A stretch of 64,000 nucleotides of DNA from Flavobacterium soyangense (GCF_015277675.1 NZ_JADHEC010000001.1:62001-126000); one strand, 5' to 3'. Counted from the stretch's first letter, positions 44,759-53,856 are shown. A program made the numbers and translations. The notes: generated by a model from the sequence alone, not told the origin.

Positions 44759-45838
44759 ATGAAAATAAGTTTCAGAAAAACCTATAAGTTCGCCATAATA
44801 TCTGCATTATACATCAGCCTTTTTGCCACTTTTTTTGTAATAGTATTGGCAAAAGCAATGTTTAAATTTCCAGCCCAAAGAATACTGTCTTTTGGAGTTA
44901 TTTTTCTTTTTATAATTTATATATTTTCATTTCTTGTTATCCAATATCGGGTCGAAAGATTCATTTATCGAAGGGTAAAAAAAATCTATGATGACATCTC
45001 ATTATTAGAATCCAGTACTTTTATAAACCAGCCCATAACAACTGATATGGAAGCGTTGACCAGAGAAGTCAAAAAGTTTGCCACTGACAAGAAACTGGAA
45101 ATCGAAATGCTTAAAGTTCGGGAAGAATATCGCAGAGAATTTCTAGGGAATGTTTCTCACGAACTAAAAACGCCTTTGTTTACCGTACAAGGATATTTGT
45201 CAACACTTATTGATGGTGCGATGGAAGATAAAACTATTCGGAAAAAATACCTGAAACGTGCCGAAAAAGGGGTCGAAAGATTAATCTATATCGTAGAAGA
45301 TTTAGATATGATAACCAAGCTTGAGGTGGGTGATTTGAATTTGGAATTTTCTGAATTTGATATCGTCGAACTAATTCAAAATGTTTTCGATTTATTAGAA
45401 ATGAAAGCTGACAAAAAGAAAATTACTCTCGCTTTCGATAATTATCACATACAACCCATTTTCGTTAGAGGTGACAAAGACAAAATCCAGCAAGTACTCG
45501 AAAACTTGATCGTAAATTCCATAAAATATGGTAAAGAAGGTGGCTTAACTGAAGTCAGAGTGATTAACTTAACCAAGAAAAAAATATTGGTTCGAATAAG
45601 TGATAACGGCGAAGGAATTGAAAAACAAAATATTCCAAGACTTTTTGAACGTTTTTATCGAGTGGATAAAAGTGGTTCACGTTCCGAAGGTGGCTCTGGT
45701 CTTGGTCTCGCAATTGTAAAACATATTATCGAAGCCCACAAAGAAAAGATATATGTAGAAAGTGAATTTGGAATTGGTTCAGAATTTTCCTTTACGATCA
45801 AAAAGCTCTTACAGAACAATTTAGATATATTAGATTGA
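44759..45838 (+). CDS. Sensor histidine kinase
   Basis: 359 residues. Two membrane helices (about 10-35 and 45-65) with almost no periplasmic loop, then a linker, the HisKA domain with phospho-His in GNVSHELKTPLF (about 137), and HATPase_c with N box VNSIKYG, G1 DNGEGI, and G2 GGSGLGLAI. The short outer loop suggests sensing within the membrane or through a partner. It is co-transcribed with the response regulator upstream. Confidence 0.93.
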   Translation: MKISFRKTYKFAIISALYISLFATFFVIVLAKAMFKFPAQRILSFGVIFLFIIYIFSFLVIQYRVERFIYRRVKKIYDDISLLESSTFINQPITTDMEALTREVKKFATDKKLEIEMLKVREEYRREFLGNVSHELKTPLFTVQGYLSTLIDGAMEDKTIRKKYLKRAEKGVERLIYIVEDLDMITKLEVGDLNLEFSEFDIVELIQNVFDLLEMKADKKKITLAFDNYHIQPIFVRGDKDKIQQVLENLIVNSIKYGKEGGLTEVRVINLTKKKILVRISDNGEGIEKQNIPRLFERFYRVDKSGSRSEGGSGLGLAIVKHIIEAHKEKIYVESEFGIGSEFSFTIKKLLQNNLDILD

Positions 45839-46739
45839 ATGCCTTAAAAATAGGTGCAACTTCATTTTTTAATTACACTGAAAGTTCGATCCCTCATTAT
45901 AAAAATGGCAAAAGACTATGTTTTAAAAGAGAAGAAAGTCCGGATATTAACAAAGAAACCAATGCCTTTCGAAATTTTGCCTTCTTTGAAGCCTATTTTT
46001 CAAACTACATCGAAGGAACTATTTTTGAAATAAAAGAAGCTAAAAGCATCATTCAAACCGAACACCAATTCCCAATTAGGACGAAGATTCTCACGACATT
46101 TTAGGAGCCTACATATTAGTTAGTAATCAAACGGAAATGAGTACAACCCCTTCAAATTACGATGAATTACTGAACATATTACAATACAGGCATCAAATAC
46201 TATTGGGAGCTAGAACCTCAAAAAAACCAGGTCAATTCAAAGACAAAAACAACCGGGCTAGCGAAACACACTTTGTCGACCACACCTTAGTAAGAGAAAC
46301 ATTAATAAAAGGATTTGATTACTACCAAGCACTGCAATAACCATTCGCTAAGGCAGCATATATTATATTTATGATAAGCGAAATACATCCATTCTTGGAT
46401 GGAAATGGCAGAATTGCAAGAGTAATGATGAATGCCGAATTAGTAATAGCAAACCAAACTCGAATCATAATTCTAACAGTGTATCGCGATGACTATTTAG
46501 GAGCATTAAGAAGACTAACAAGAAATGATAATCCGGCGGCATATATCAGAATGTTGCAAAGAGCACAAGAATTTAGTGCTTCACTCCTAGCAAGCGATAT
46601 GCAAGCATTAGAAAATCATTTAACGCTAAGCAATGCCTTCAAAGAACAATTCTGGAAATTTTTGGTAATTCTGGAAACCATTGCAGCACCCAAAGATAAT
46701 GCCAACCAACCAATAACTGTTTTGGTGAAAATGAGCTGA
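45839..46739 (+). pseudogene. Fic family protein, broken
   Basis: Three pieces of one Fic protein. The first has the inhibitory motif SNYIEGT and stops at 46104 after a one-base loss near 46080; shifting frame there gives DEDSHDILGAYILVSN and continues. The second runs to an in-frame TAA at 46338-46340 where a codon for His is expected before PFAKAAY. The third has the active motif IHPFLDGNGRIAR (46386 on) and ends at 46739. No ATG begins the first piece in frame, so the N-terminus is probably lost too. Intact Fic proteins AMPylate targets. Confidence 0.85.
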
Positions 46740-46966
46740 TTGTGATTAAAATCACCTACTTCAACACCACATAGACTAAGTAGCCTATCTATAATTATGG
46801 AGTCAAATAAAGGAAAAAATTGGTTTATAGCGGCCAAAAATAAAGCAATGAAAAAAAGTGTTTTATGAGTTTTGATGTAAGTCTATAAAATTTTCATAGA
46901 GATTTTTTAAGGAAAATAATTCAAACTAAAATTAGTAGCTGAAGTATCTTTTTGGGCAAATTTAAA

Positions 46967-46992
46967 AATATATCGAAATATTTCGATATATT
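46967..46992. promoter_or_regulatory. 26-bp perfect palindrome, putative ArsR operator
   Basis: Each half is AATATATCGAAAT, and the inverted copy follows directly. It sits 14 bp upstream of the arsR -7 box, covering the -33 region. A degenerate copy (ACATCGAAATATATAAATATTT) is at 47324-47345, before the SDR gene. Confidence 0.75.
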
Positions 46993-47005
46993 AAAATCCG
47001 TTTTT

Positions 47006-47013
47006 TACCTTTG
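47006..47013 (+). promoter_or_regulatory. arsR -7 promoter box
   Basis: TACCTTTG (TAnnTTTG) only 4 bp before the ATG at 47018, so the arsR mRNA may be leaderless. Confidence 0.5.
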
Positions 47014-47017
47014 CCCA

Positions 47018-47305
47018 ATGATTGCAAGTTTAAATATAAAACAGGTCGAAAAAATTTCTAAAGCTTTGGGTGATCCATATCGTTTAAAGATTTTGAAAAT
47101 CATTAGTGAAAACCAAAATTTTTCCAAATGCTGTGATATTTCGGCTGAGTTTAATTTGGCTCAATCGACCATGTCGCATCATATAAAACAACTTGTAGAT
47201 GCAGATTTATTGATTGCTGGCAAAGAGGGACGTAATCTAAAATTTGTTGTAAACAAAGAAGTATGTACTGCTTATGTGGATTATATCAACAGTTTAGTGG
47301 TTTAG
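47018..47305 (+). CDS. ArsR family transcriptional repressor
   Basis: 95 residues from MIASLNIKQVEK; an upstream Met would place the operator inside the gene. The winged helix is clear: ALGDPYRLKILKII, then the recognition helix AQSTMSHHIKQL and the wing KEGRNLKFVV. Cys residues in NFSKCCD (about 41-43) and a C-terminal Cys could bind metal or sense thiols. The perfect palindrome upstream is its likely operator. The SDR gene starts 63 bp downstream and is probably regulated with it. Confidence 0.9.
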   Translation: MIASLNIKQVEKISKALGDPYRLKILKIISENQNFSKCCDISAEFNLAQSTMSHHIKQLVDADLLIAGKEGRNLKFVVNKEVCTAYVDYINSLVV

Positions 47306-47323
47306 CTTTTTTTAATTAAATAC

Positions 47324-47345
47324 ATCGAAATATATAAATATTTAA
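47324..47345. promoter_or_regulatory. Second, degenerate ArsR site before the SDR gene
   Basis: ACATCGAAATATATAAATATTT contains the ATCGAAATAT half-site of the perfect palindrome at 46967 with a weaker second arm. Confidence 0.45.
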
Positions 47346-47368
47346 ATACTTAAAACAATAGAATTATT

Positions 47369-48118
47369 ATGCAAAAATTAAAAAACAAAGTAGCGGTAAT
47401 TACTGGGGGTAATAGTGGAATAGGATTAGCAACGGCAAAATTATTTGCAGAACAAGGTGCTAAAGTGGCGATTACAGGCCGAAATAAAAAAACAATTGAC
47501 GAAGCAGTTTTAGAAATTGGGAATGCTTCTATTGGTTTGGTAAGTGATGTGTCGGATTTGAACAACATCGATGCTACTTTCGGAACGATTAAAGAAACTT
47601 TTGGGAAAATTGACGTTTTAGTCGTGAATGCAGGTGTATTTATCGCAGCACCTTTAGCTGATTATACAGAAGAAATGTTTGACCAAACTAGTGATATTAA
47701 CTTCAAAGGGGTTTTCTTCACCATTCAAAAAGCATTACCACACCTTAATGATGGTGCTTCGATTGTTATCACTGCATCTACGGTGGTTCACAAAGGATTT
47801 GTGACAACAGCAGCTTATTCTGCTTCAAAAGCGGCGGTTCGTTCGTTGGCAAGAACTTTTTCAGCTGAATTGTTGGATAGAAATATCCGTGTAAATGTAC
47901 TTTCTCCTGGTCCTATTGACACACCAATATTCTCAAGAAATGGAGCTTCCGAAGAAGAAGCCAACGGTGCGAAAGCTTATTTTGCGTCTGGAATTCCAGC
48001 AAAACGGTTGGGAACTCCAGAAGAAATGGCCGCAGGATTTCTTTATCTAGCTTCCGATGATTCTAAGTTTATGATTGGTGGCGAATTGTTGCTTGATGGA
48101 GGAGCGGCTACACTGTAA
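47369..48118 (+). CDS. SDR family oxidoreductase
   Basis: 249 residues, classical SDR. TGGNSGIGLA cofactor loop (residues 12-21), VNAGV for NNAG (about 89), catalytic Ser in ITASTVV and YSASK (about 150-154), and the C-terminal FLYLASDDSKFMIGGELLLDGG. It reduces or oxidises a small carbonyl/alcohol with NAD(P)H. Its link to the ArsR-type repressor suggests a stress-inducible or detoxifying role. Confidence 0.92.
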   Translation: MQKLKNKVAVITGGNSGIGLATAKLFAEQGAKVAITGRNKKTIDEAVLEIGNASIGLVSDVSDLNNIDATFGTIKETFGKIDVLVVNAGVFIAAPLADYTEEMFDQTSDINFKGVFFTIQKALPHLNDGASIVITASTVVHKGFVTTAAYSASKAAVRSLARTFSAELLDRNIRVNVLSPGPIDTPIFSRNGASEEEANGAKAYFASGIPAKRLGTPEEMAAGFLYLASDDSKFMIGGELLLDGGAATL

Positions 48119-48418
48119 TTATTGACTCACTATTGATGTAAAAAGGCTTCCGTTATAGACTGCCCCCAAAAAGTTAGACACTATTTGGGGGTATTTTTAT
48201 GAAAAGAAAAGTCGCTTTGGTGCTTGTCTGCGACGAGTACCTATTTAAATTAGAAAATAAATCATAGCGTTTGTAACGCGATTACCAGAAAAAGAGTTGC
48301 TTTGCAAATTGCGAATTTTGCACACGAACGACAGCAAACTAACGATGTAAACTGTACCCATCTGTAGAAAGAATTCCATAAAAATAAAGCTCTCTCAAAA
48401 GTCGGGTGTGTTATGCCA
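48119..48418. other. Intergenic region with a possible IS end remnant
   Basis: At 48159-48191 a stretch of ACTGCCCCCAAAAAGTTAGA then CACTATTTGGGGG resembles an IS3-family end: a CCCCCAAA/TTTGGGGG hairpin followed by a run of T and an ATG at 48199 whose frame stops after 22 codons. The rest, to the hydrolase stop at 48419, has no gene I can recognise. Confidence 0.4.
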
Positions 48419-49246
48419 TTATAATGATTCAAAGAATTTTGCGATTTGGCTCAGGGCTAATTGCAAATCATTGGGTAAATCAGTACTTGTATAAGGATGT
48501 GAGGCACCAAAAACATGATTGGCCTCTTCAATAATTGACACTTTACAATTGGGTAGGTTTTTTACCAAATTAATCTCTGTTACAGGAACTGCTTCGTCAT
48601 TTCCACCATGGATCAATAAAAATTTTCGTTTATCCCCTTTCAGTAAATTTCGGAGATCCAGTTTCTCCTTTATTTTCTGTGTGTTTTCAACTAATTGATA
48701 ATACAGCGGCATTTTTTGTTTTGTTCTTCCGTTGAGGACAAATTTCACTCCATTTTCTTTCCATAGTGTATCTTTCAACTTTCCATAGCGTGCTACTGGG
48801 TTCAACACTGCTGCTAAGGTGGCACAAGCACTAATTTCCGGATGCGACAAAGTATAGGCCAAAGCCGTTGCCCCTCCTTTAGAATGCCCGATGAAAAATA
48901 GTTTCTCAAAATCTATGCATTCTGCAAAACTTTCTTTTTTAAGATGGAATAACAAAGCCTCTATATCTTCGAGCTCTTTTTCAAAATTATTGTTGCCAAA
49001 GGCTTCCAAATCGACAAAATCCAAAGGATATTCTGGAGCCGTTCCGTTGTGAGAAAAATTGAATTTTAGAAATTGAAACCCATTTTGCACAAAATAATTT
49101 TCCATCAAGTTGAATGCGCCCCAATCCTTGAATCCATTGAATCCATGACAAAATACAATGAGTGGTCGCTTTTGGTTTTCGATGTATTGAATATCATAGC
49201 CTGCTAGTTTACCTTCGGCGCCAGTGTATGTTCCTTGTTGTTTCAT
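48419..49246 (-). CDS. Alpha/beta hydrolase
   Basis: 275 residues. The oxyanion-hole HG in VFCHGFNGFKDW (about residue 33), nucleophile elbow GHSKGG (Ser about 120), Asp in HGGNDEAVP (about 217) and catalytic His in EANHVFG (about 248). No signal peptide, so probably a cytoplasmic esterase or dienelactone-hydrolase-like enzyme. It stands alone on the minus strand; a tiny membrane-segment frame lies 12 bp upstream. Confidence 0.9.
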   Translation of the reverse strand: MKQQGTYTGAEGKLAGYDIQYIENQKRPLIVFCHGFNGFKDWGAFNLMENYFVQNGFQFLKFNFSHNGTAPEYPLDFVDLEAFGNNNFEKELEDIEALLFHLKKESFAECIDFEKLFFIGHSKGGATALAYTLSHPEISACATLAAVLNPVARYGKLKDTLWKENGVKFVLNGRTKQKMPLYYQLVENTQKIKEKLDLRNLLKGDKRKFLLIHGGNDEAVPVTEINLVKNLPNCKVSIIEEANHVFGASHPYTSTDLPNDLQLALSQIAKFFESL

Positions 49247-49258
49247 AAATCAATTGTT

Positions 49259-49324
49259 TTATAAAAATAGTGTAAAGCCCACAAAGATAGCACCAGCTAC
49301 TAAACGAATCCTTTCGTTTGGCAT
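49259..49324 (-). CDS. 21-residue membrane-segment frame, DUF2892-like
   Basis: The frame is MPNERIRLVAGAIFVGFTLF plus a final Leu. The NERIRLVAG start followed by one hydrophobic helix resembles the first half of DUF2892/YgaP-type small membrane proteins, so this may be a truncated relic rather than a functional gene. It lies 12 bp before the hydrolase start on the same strand. Confidence 0.3.
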   Translation of the reverse strand: MPNERIRLVAGAIFVGFTLFL

Positions 49325-49471
49325 TTTCTTTAGAAAAAATTAATTAATCCTAATGGTGTTATCTTTTTTGAAGCAAACCATATATTGTGTTTTCCTGCTA
49401 AAAAAACCACAAAACACAATCCTTATCACTTAAAGAAACCGACAATATTTAATTTTAATGGGTTTGTGTCT

Positions 49472-49479
49472 TATCTTTG
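49472..49479 (+). promoter_or_regulatory. -7 promoter box of the DUF3754 gene
   Basis: TATCTTTG (TAnnTTTG), 49 bp before the ATG. Confidence 0.5.
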
Positions 49480-49528
49480 CCAGACGTATAAAAAACATTC
49501 TATTATAGATTAATGTACCAAATTTAAA

Positions 49529-50758
49529 ATGAAACGAGAACATTATATTCCATTTGACAAGGAATTCATACTCGAACAACAACTAACAGCCTTTGCTGAT
49601 GACCTAAAAAAGGTCGAAGATTTCAAAAAGTTATTCGATATAATAGAACATTATTTTCACTACGAAGCCTTTAATCTTATCCGTAATTTAAAACAAAATT
49701 ACGCTGCATTTAATCCTGATTTAAGTCCAAACGAACGAGAAGAATTTAATGGCAAAAGTGATTTTCTGAGTTTTAAAGAAACGCTTCGTAACGTTCTTAA
49801 TCACGCCAATTATAGTCGTGTTGATAAAGAAACTTTAGACAAAGCCTTAAAAAATTCTGATTTAATAGGTTTAAATCTTGACATAGATTTTAAGTTTTTT
49901 AAAGAGTATGAATTGTATGTTCAAGGCAATCATACGACAAAAGAAAAAGTAAGTAATTATTTTTTTTGGAAGAAAGAAATAGAGGTCCAATACTATGACC
50001 GTGTAATGGTTTACCTTAATTATAAGGATTCCAATTATTTTAAAAACAAAAAAATTGATTTAGAAAAGCTTCTTATTGATCCTAATTGTATTGTCTTAAA
50101 AGTATTTAAACGAGTACCGAAAAACGATCTCGAAACCGTATTCCCAAATGCGACTCCTAGGATGTTCACAACGGATAAACTATTATTTTGGATTCCTGCT
50201 ATTGTAGGAGTCTTTTCGTTATTGAGTACCAAAGTTATTCCGGCACTACTAAAAATGGATGCTGCATACAAATCGGGTGAGACAATTGATTTATTAGATA
50301 GTAAAACATCATTGACCCAAGGTTTAATTGCGTTAGGAATATTGGCGGCTTACTTATTTCGCCAATACAATAACTTTGTAAACAAGAAGATAAAATATTC
50401 GAAAATGCTTTCGGATAGCCTTTATTTTAAAAATTTAGGGAATAATAGCGGCGCATTTTATTCTTTATTAAACTCATCGGAAGAAGAGGTGCTTAAAGAA
50501 ACGCTTTTGGCTTACTCTTTTTTAAATCGAAGCAAAAACCCATTAACAGCCGAAGAACTCGACAATCAAATTGAAGCTTGGTTCCAAAAAAAGCTAAAAA
50601 CAAACCTTGATTTTGACGTGAAAGATGCCTTATTGAAATTACAAAGCATTGGTCTTGGCATCGAAACCAATGGAAAATGGGAAGTCATTCCTTTAGACAA
50701 AGCACTCATTCGAATAGATGAAATATGGGATGGAATTTTTGACTATAACCAAAAATAG
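49529..50758 (+). CDS. DUF3754 (TMEM143-like) membrane protein
   Basis: 409 residues. An N-terminal soluble part (1-210) holds REHYIPF, an HYEAF motif near residue 49, and the family segment FKRVPKNDLETVFPNATPRM (about 194-213), followed by two helices (about 220-240 and 265-285), and a C-terminal soluble domain with YRQYNNF-like and winged-helix-like parts. It matches DUF3754, whose function is unknown; related proteins include mitochondrial TMEM143. Expected in the inner membrane with both ends on one side. Confidence 0.8.
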   Translation: MKREHYIPFDKEFILEQQLTAFADDLKKVEDFKKLFDIIEHYFHYEAFNLIRNLKQNYAAFNPDLSPNEREEFNGKSDFLSFKETLRNVLNHANYSRVDKETLDKALKNSDLIGLNLDIDFKFFKEYELYVQGNHTTKEKVSNYFFWKKEIEVQYYDRVMVYLNYKDSNYFKNKKIDLEKLLIDPNCIVLKVFKRVPKNDLETVFPNATPRMFTTDKLLFWIPAIVGVFSLLSTKVIPALLKMDAAYKSGETIDLLDSKTSLTQGLIALGILAAYLFRQYNNFVNKKIKYSKMLSDSLYFKNLGNNSGAFYSLLNSSEEEVLKETLLAYSFLNRSKNPLTAEELDNQIEAWFQKKLKTNLDFDVKDALLKLQSIGLGIETNGKWEVIPLDKALIRIDEIWDGIFDYNQK

Positions 50759-50771
50759 CTTTTCTAAAATC

Positions 50772-50812
50772 AAAATCGGCTGACGCAAAAATTTGCGACA
50801 GCCGATTTTTTT
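50772..50812. terminator. Terminator after the DUF3754 gene
   Basis: Arms AAAATCGGCTG and CAGCCGATTTT, with an inner GCAAA/TTTGC stem and T7; can act in both directions. Confidence 0.8.
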
Positions 50813-50819
50813 ATAGACG

Positions 50820-51047
50820 CTATAGTATTGATTTAATACACAGAAAGAGTTGTTTATTTTCTAAATCATTTCTCAAATTTCTGTCAACATTAACGTCTTT
50901 GTATAGTGTAAAGCTAAAAAAATATTTTTTATAAAAAAAATATTTTGCAGACAATTTTAGCTCATTTTTATACGGTGAACATTCGAAAATTCTCAAACAA
51001 AAATCCTTTCCGCTCATTTTTTTAATCTTTCGGATTTCATAATCCAT
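50820..51047 (-). CDS. Uncertain small protein
   Basis: 75 residues, Lys/Phe/Tyr-rich (ELKLSAKYFFYKKYFFSFTL), no domain known. It occupies the 440-bp gap between the terminator after the DUF3754 gene and aspS. An A/T-rich composition makes a chance open frame likely; retained only because its start and end fit the gap. Confidence 0.25.
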   Translation of the reverse strand: MDYEIRKIKKMSGKDFCLRIFECSPYKNELKLSAKYFFYKKYFFSFTLYKDVNVDRNLRNDLENKQLFLCIKSIL

Positions 51048-51064
51048 ATATTCATAATTAGTCC

Positions 51065-51072
51065 TAAATTTG
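51065..51072 (+). promoter_or_regulatory. aspS -7 promoter box
   Basis: TAAATTTG (TAnnTTTG). The mRNA would begin near 51079, so the mini-ORF at 51091 is in the aspS leader. Confidence 0.5.
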
Positions 51073-51090
51073 CAATCTAAAATTAAGATA

Positions 51091-51120
51091 ATGTACAGAA
51101 GTCATAATTGTGGCATTTGA
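51091..51120 (+). promoter_or_regulatory. Duplicated aspS start as an upstream mini-ORF
   Basis: This 10-codon frame reads MYRSHNCGI then TGA. Its first 24 bases match the aspS start at 51199 in 23 of 24 positions. Between the two copies lies a hairpin GAAGCCC-AG-TGGGCTTC at 51133-51149. Confidence 0.7.
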
Positions 51121-51198
51121 AATTAAAAGGAGGAAGCCCAGTGGGCTTCAGGTATTTTGCATTAGTAAAAAAGCATATTAAAAATAAAAATAAACAAA

Positions 51199-52950
51199 AT
51201 GTATAGAAGTCATAATTGTGGCGAACTCAACGTATCACATATCAACACCGAAGTTACGCTTGCAGGTTGGGTTCAAAAATCTAGAGATAAAGGATTTATG
51301 AATTGGGTCGATTTGCGTGACCGTTATGGAGTTACCCAATTAATTTTCGACGAAAGTCGTTCTCAAAAAGAAGTTTTTGAACTAGCCAAAACCTTGGGTC
51401 GTGAATTCGTGATTCAAGCCAAAGGAACCGTTATCGAACGTGAAGCCAAAAATGCAACGATGGCAACCGGCGATATCGAAATCCTGGTTACAGAATTAAA
51501 AATATTGAATGCTGCATTGACTCCACCTTTCACGATTGAAGATGAAACCGATGGTGGTGAAGACATTCGAATGAAATACCGTTACCTGGACATTCGTAGA
51601 AATCCAGTAAAAAATAACCTGCTTTTTCGTCATAAAGTGGCAATGGAAGTTCGAAAATACCTTTCGGACTTGGATTTTTGCGAAATTGAAACTCCTTATT
51701 TAATCAAGTCAACTCCTGAAGGAGCAAGGGATTTTGTGGTTCCTTCGAGAATGAACGAAGGTCAATTTTACGCATTGCCGCAATCGCCGCAAACTTTCAA
51801 ACAATTGTTGATGGTGGGCGGAATGGACAAATATTTCCAAATCGTGAAATGTTTCCGTGACGAGGATTTACGCGCAGATCGTCAACCGGAATTTACACAA
51901 ATCGATTGCGAAATGGCATTTGTCGAACAAGAAGATATTTTGAATATTTTCGAAGGATTGACACGTCATTTATTGAAAGAAATAAAAGGAATCGAAGTAG
52001 AAAAATTCCCAAGAATTACCTACGATTACGCAATGAAAACGTATGGTAATGACAAACCGGACATCCGTTTCGGAATGGAATTTGGTGAATTAAACGAATT
52101 TACACAAAACAAAGAGTTTTCGGTTTTTAACACTGCCGAATTGGTTGTGGGAATTGCTGTTCCCGGAGCTGGAGAATATTCACGTAAGGAAATTGATGCT
52201 TTAATCGAATGGATCAAACGCCCTCAAATTGGCGCAAGCGGAATGGTTTATGCAAAATGCAACGAAGACGGAACCTTCAAATCATCTGTAGATAAATTCT
52301 ACGACCAGGAAGACATAGCAAATTGGGCAAAAACAACAGGAGCAAAACCGGGCGATATGATTTTTGTGCTTTCCGGACCAGCCGATAAAACAAGAACGCA
52401 ACTTTCTGCCTTAAGAATGGAATTAGCCAATCGTTTGGGATTGAGAAACCCTGCAGAATTTGCACCGCTTTGGGTTGTTGATTTTCCATTATTGGAATTT
52501 GAAGAAGAAACTGGTCGTTATCACGCAATGCACCATCCGTTTACTTCGCCAAAACCAGAAGATATGCACTTATTGGAAACTAATCCAAAAGCGGTTCGTG
52601 CTAATGCTTATGATATGGTTTTGAATGGAAATGAAATTGGCGGAGGTTCTATTCGTATTCACGATAAAACAACTCAACAATTGATGTTTAAATATCTGGG
52701 CTTTACACCGGAACAAGCTGAAGATCAATTTGGTTTCCTAATGAATGCTTTCCAATATGGCGCACCACCACACGGAGGCTTAGCATTTGGATTAGACAGA
52801 TTGGTGTCAATTTTGGGTGGACAAGAAACCATTCGTGATTTTATAGCTTTTCCAAAAAATAATTCCGGAAGAGATGTAATGATTGATGCACCGTCTATCA
52901 TTGATGAATTGCAATTAAATGAATTGCATATAAAATTAGACTTGGTGTAA
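51199..52950 (+). CDS. aspS: Aspartyl-tRNA synthetase, bacterial type
   Basis: 583 residues. N-terminal OB-fold (about 1-110), class II core with motif 2 [18 protein letters not shown] (about 215-232) and motif 3 GLAFGLDRL (about 527-535), and the bacterial GAD insertion (about 285-405). It charges tRNA-Asp in the cytoplasm. Bacteroidota asnS in this window suggests a discriminating enzyme. The leader has a copy of the start region (51091). Confidence 0.97.
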   Translation: MYRSHNCGELNVSHINTEVTLAGWVQKSRDKGFMNWVDLRDRYGVTQLIFDESRSQKEVFELAKTLGREFVIQAKGTVIEREAKNATMATGDIEILVTELKILNAALTPPFTIEDETDGGEDIRMKYRYLDIRRNPVKNNLLFRHKVAMEVRKYLSDLDFCEIETPYLIKSTPEGARDFVVPSRMNEGQFYALPQSPQTFKQLLMVGGMDKYFQIVKCFRDEDLRADRQPEFTQIDCEMAFVEQEDILNIFEGLTRHLLKEIKGIEVEKFPRITYDYAMKTYGNDKPDIRFGMEFGELNEFTQNKEFSVFNTAELVVGIAVPGAGEYSRKEIDALIEWIKRPQIGASGMVYAKCNEDGTFKSSVDKFYDQEDIANWAKTTGAKPGDMIFVLSGPADKTRTQLSALRMELANRLGLRNPAEFAPLWVVDFPLLEFEEETGRYHAMHHPFTSPKPEDMHLLETNPKAVRANAYDMVLNGNEIGGGSIRIHDKTTQQLMFKYLGFTPEQAEDQFGFLMNAFQYGAPPHGGLAFGLDRLVSILGGQETIRDFIAFPKNNSGRDVMIDAPSIIDELQLNELHIKLDLV

Positions 52951-53038
52951 TTCGTCGATAAAATATGCCGTAAAACGTTGAATTTCAATTATTTTTTAAA
53001 AAATTAAACAATACTTGCTTTCGTATTATATTAAGTAT

Positions 53039-53046
53039 TACATTTG
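53039..53046 (+). promoter_or_regulatory. csp -7 promoter box
   Basis: TACATTTG (TAnnTTTG), 29 bp before the ATG. The leader is about 20 nt, much shorter than the long leaders of enterobacterial cold-shock genes. Confidence 0.5.
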
Positions 53047-53075
53047 CTGCATTATAAATTATTATTACTATTACA

Positions 53076-53270
53076 ATGCGTACAGGTACAGTTAAATTTT
53101 TCAATGAATCTAAAGGTTACGGATTCATTACAGACGAAGAAACAGGAAAAGACATTTTTGTTCATGCTTCAGGAATCAACGCGGAAGAACTTCGTGAAGG
53201 TGACAGAGTTAGTTATGAAGAAGAAGAAGGAAGAAAAGGAAAAGTTGCTGCGAAAGTAGCAGTTATCTAA
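53076..53270 (+). CDS. Cold-shock domain protein
   Basis: 64 residues, one complete cold-shock domain: KFFNESKGYGFIT with RNP1 (KGYGFIT, residues 13-19) and DIFVHAS (RNP2, 27-33), and an acidic/basic end. It binds single-stranded RNA/DNA as an RNA chaperone. A longer overlapping frame from 53044 is a shadow. A strong terminator follows at 53303, so it is a single-gene unit. Confidence 0.95.
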   Translation: MRTGTVKFFNESKGYGFITDEETGKDIFVHASGINAEELREGDRVSYEEEEGRKGKVAAKVAVI

Positions 53271-53302
53271 GCAAAAAAATAATTTTTTGCCTACGAATGT
53301 TT

Positions 53303-53334
53303 AAAGCGTCCCGATAAATCGGGACGCTTTTTTT
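53303..53334 (+). terminator. Terminator after the cold-shock gene
   Basis: Arms AAAGCGTCCCGAT and ATCGGGACGCTTT, 13-bp perfect stem with a 2-base loop, followed by T7. Confidence 0.9.
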
Positions 53335-53451
53335 GGTTTAATGACAACTGAATTTCAGAAAAGTGAATTAAACAAAACACAATTATAAGTTAATTGTGTT
53401 TTCCGTCTAACTAAATTTTGTTTTATGCTTGTGTTTTAAATCCCTGAAACC

Positions 53452-53459
53452 TATCTTTG
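53452..53459 (+). promoter_or_regulatory. nuo operon -7 promoter box
   Basis: TATCTTTG (TAnnTTTG), 31 bp before the nuoA ATG. Likely start of the nuoA-K operon message. Confidence 0.55.
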
Positions 53460-53490
53460 TTCCGTATTTTAGAATAAAACAATAATCATT

Positions 53491-53856
53491 ATGCAATCAA
53501 GTCAATTAGATTTTTTTCCAATACTAATGCAAATGCTCTTAGCTATTGTATTTGTTGCAGCCATAATCATAATTTCCGGGAAATTAGGCCCCAAAAGATC
53601 ATCATCTGTTAAAGATGCAAACTTCGAATGCGGTGTTGAATCTTTAGGAAATGCACGTATTCCTTTTTCGGTAAAATATTTTTTGGTCGCCATACTTTTT
53701 GTATTGTTTGATGTCGAGGTAATTTTCCTTTACCCTTGGGCAATCAATTTTAAGGAATTGGGAATGGAAGGAATGGTTAAAATGGTAATTTTTATGCTTT
53801 TGTTGTTGATAGGATTTTTCTATATCATCAAAAAGAAAGCATTAGAATGGGAATAA
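53491..53856 (+). CDS. nuoA: NADH-quinone oxidoreductase subunit A
   Basis: 121 residues with three membrane helices (about 10-30, 62-82, 92-112) and the conserved loop FECGVESLGNARIPFSVKYF with its Cys. It is part of the membrane arm of complex I next to the quinone site. First gene of the nuo operon; nuoB follows after an 81-bp gap holding two copies of TTTATAATTCAAAAT. Confidence 0.95.
   Translation: MQSSQLDFFPILMQMLLAIVFVAAIIIISGKLGPKRSSSVKDANFECGVESLGNARIPFSVKYFLVAILFVLFDVEVIFLYPWAINFKELGMEGMVKMVIFMLLLLIGFFYIIKKKALEWE

Noticed and set aside
53044..53259. 71-codon frame overlapping the cold-shock gene
   Set aside because: The other frame encodes an intact cold-shock domain with RNP1 and RNP2.
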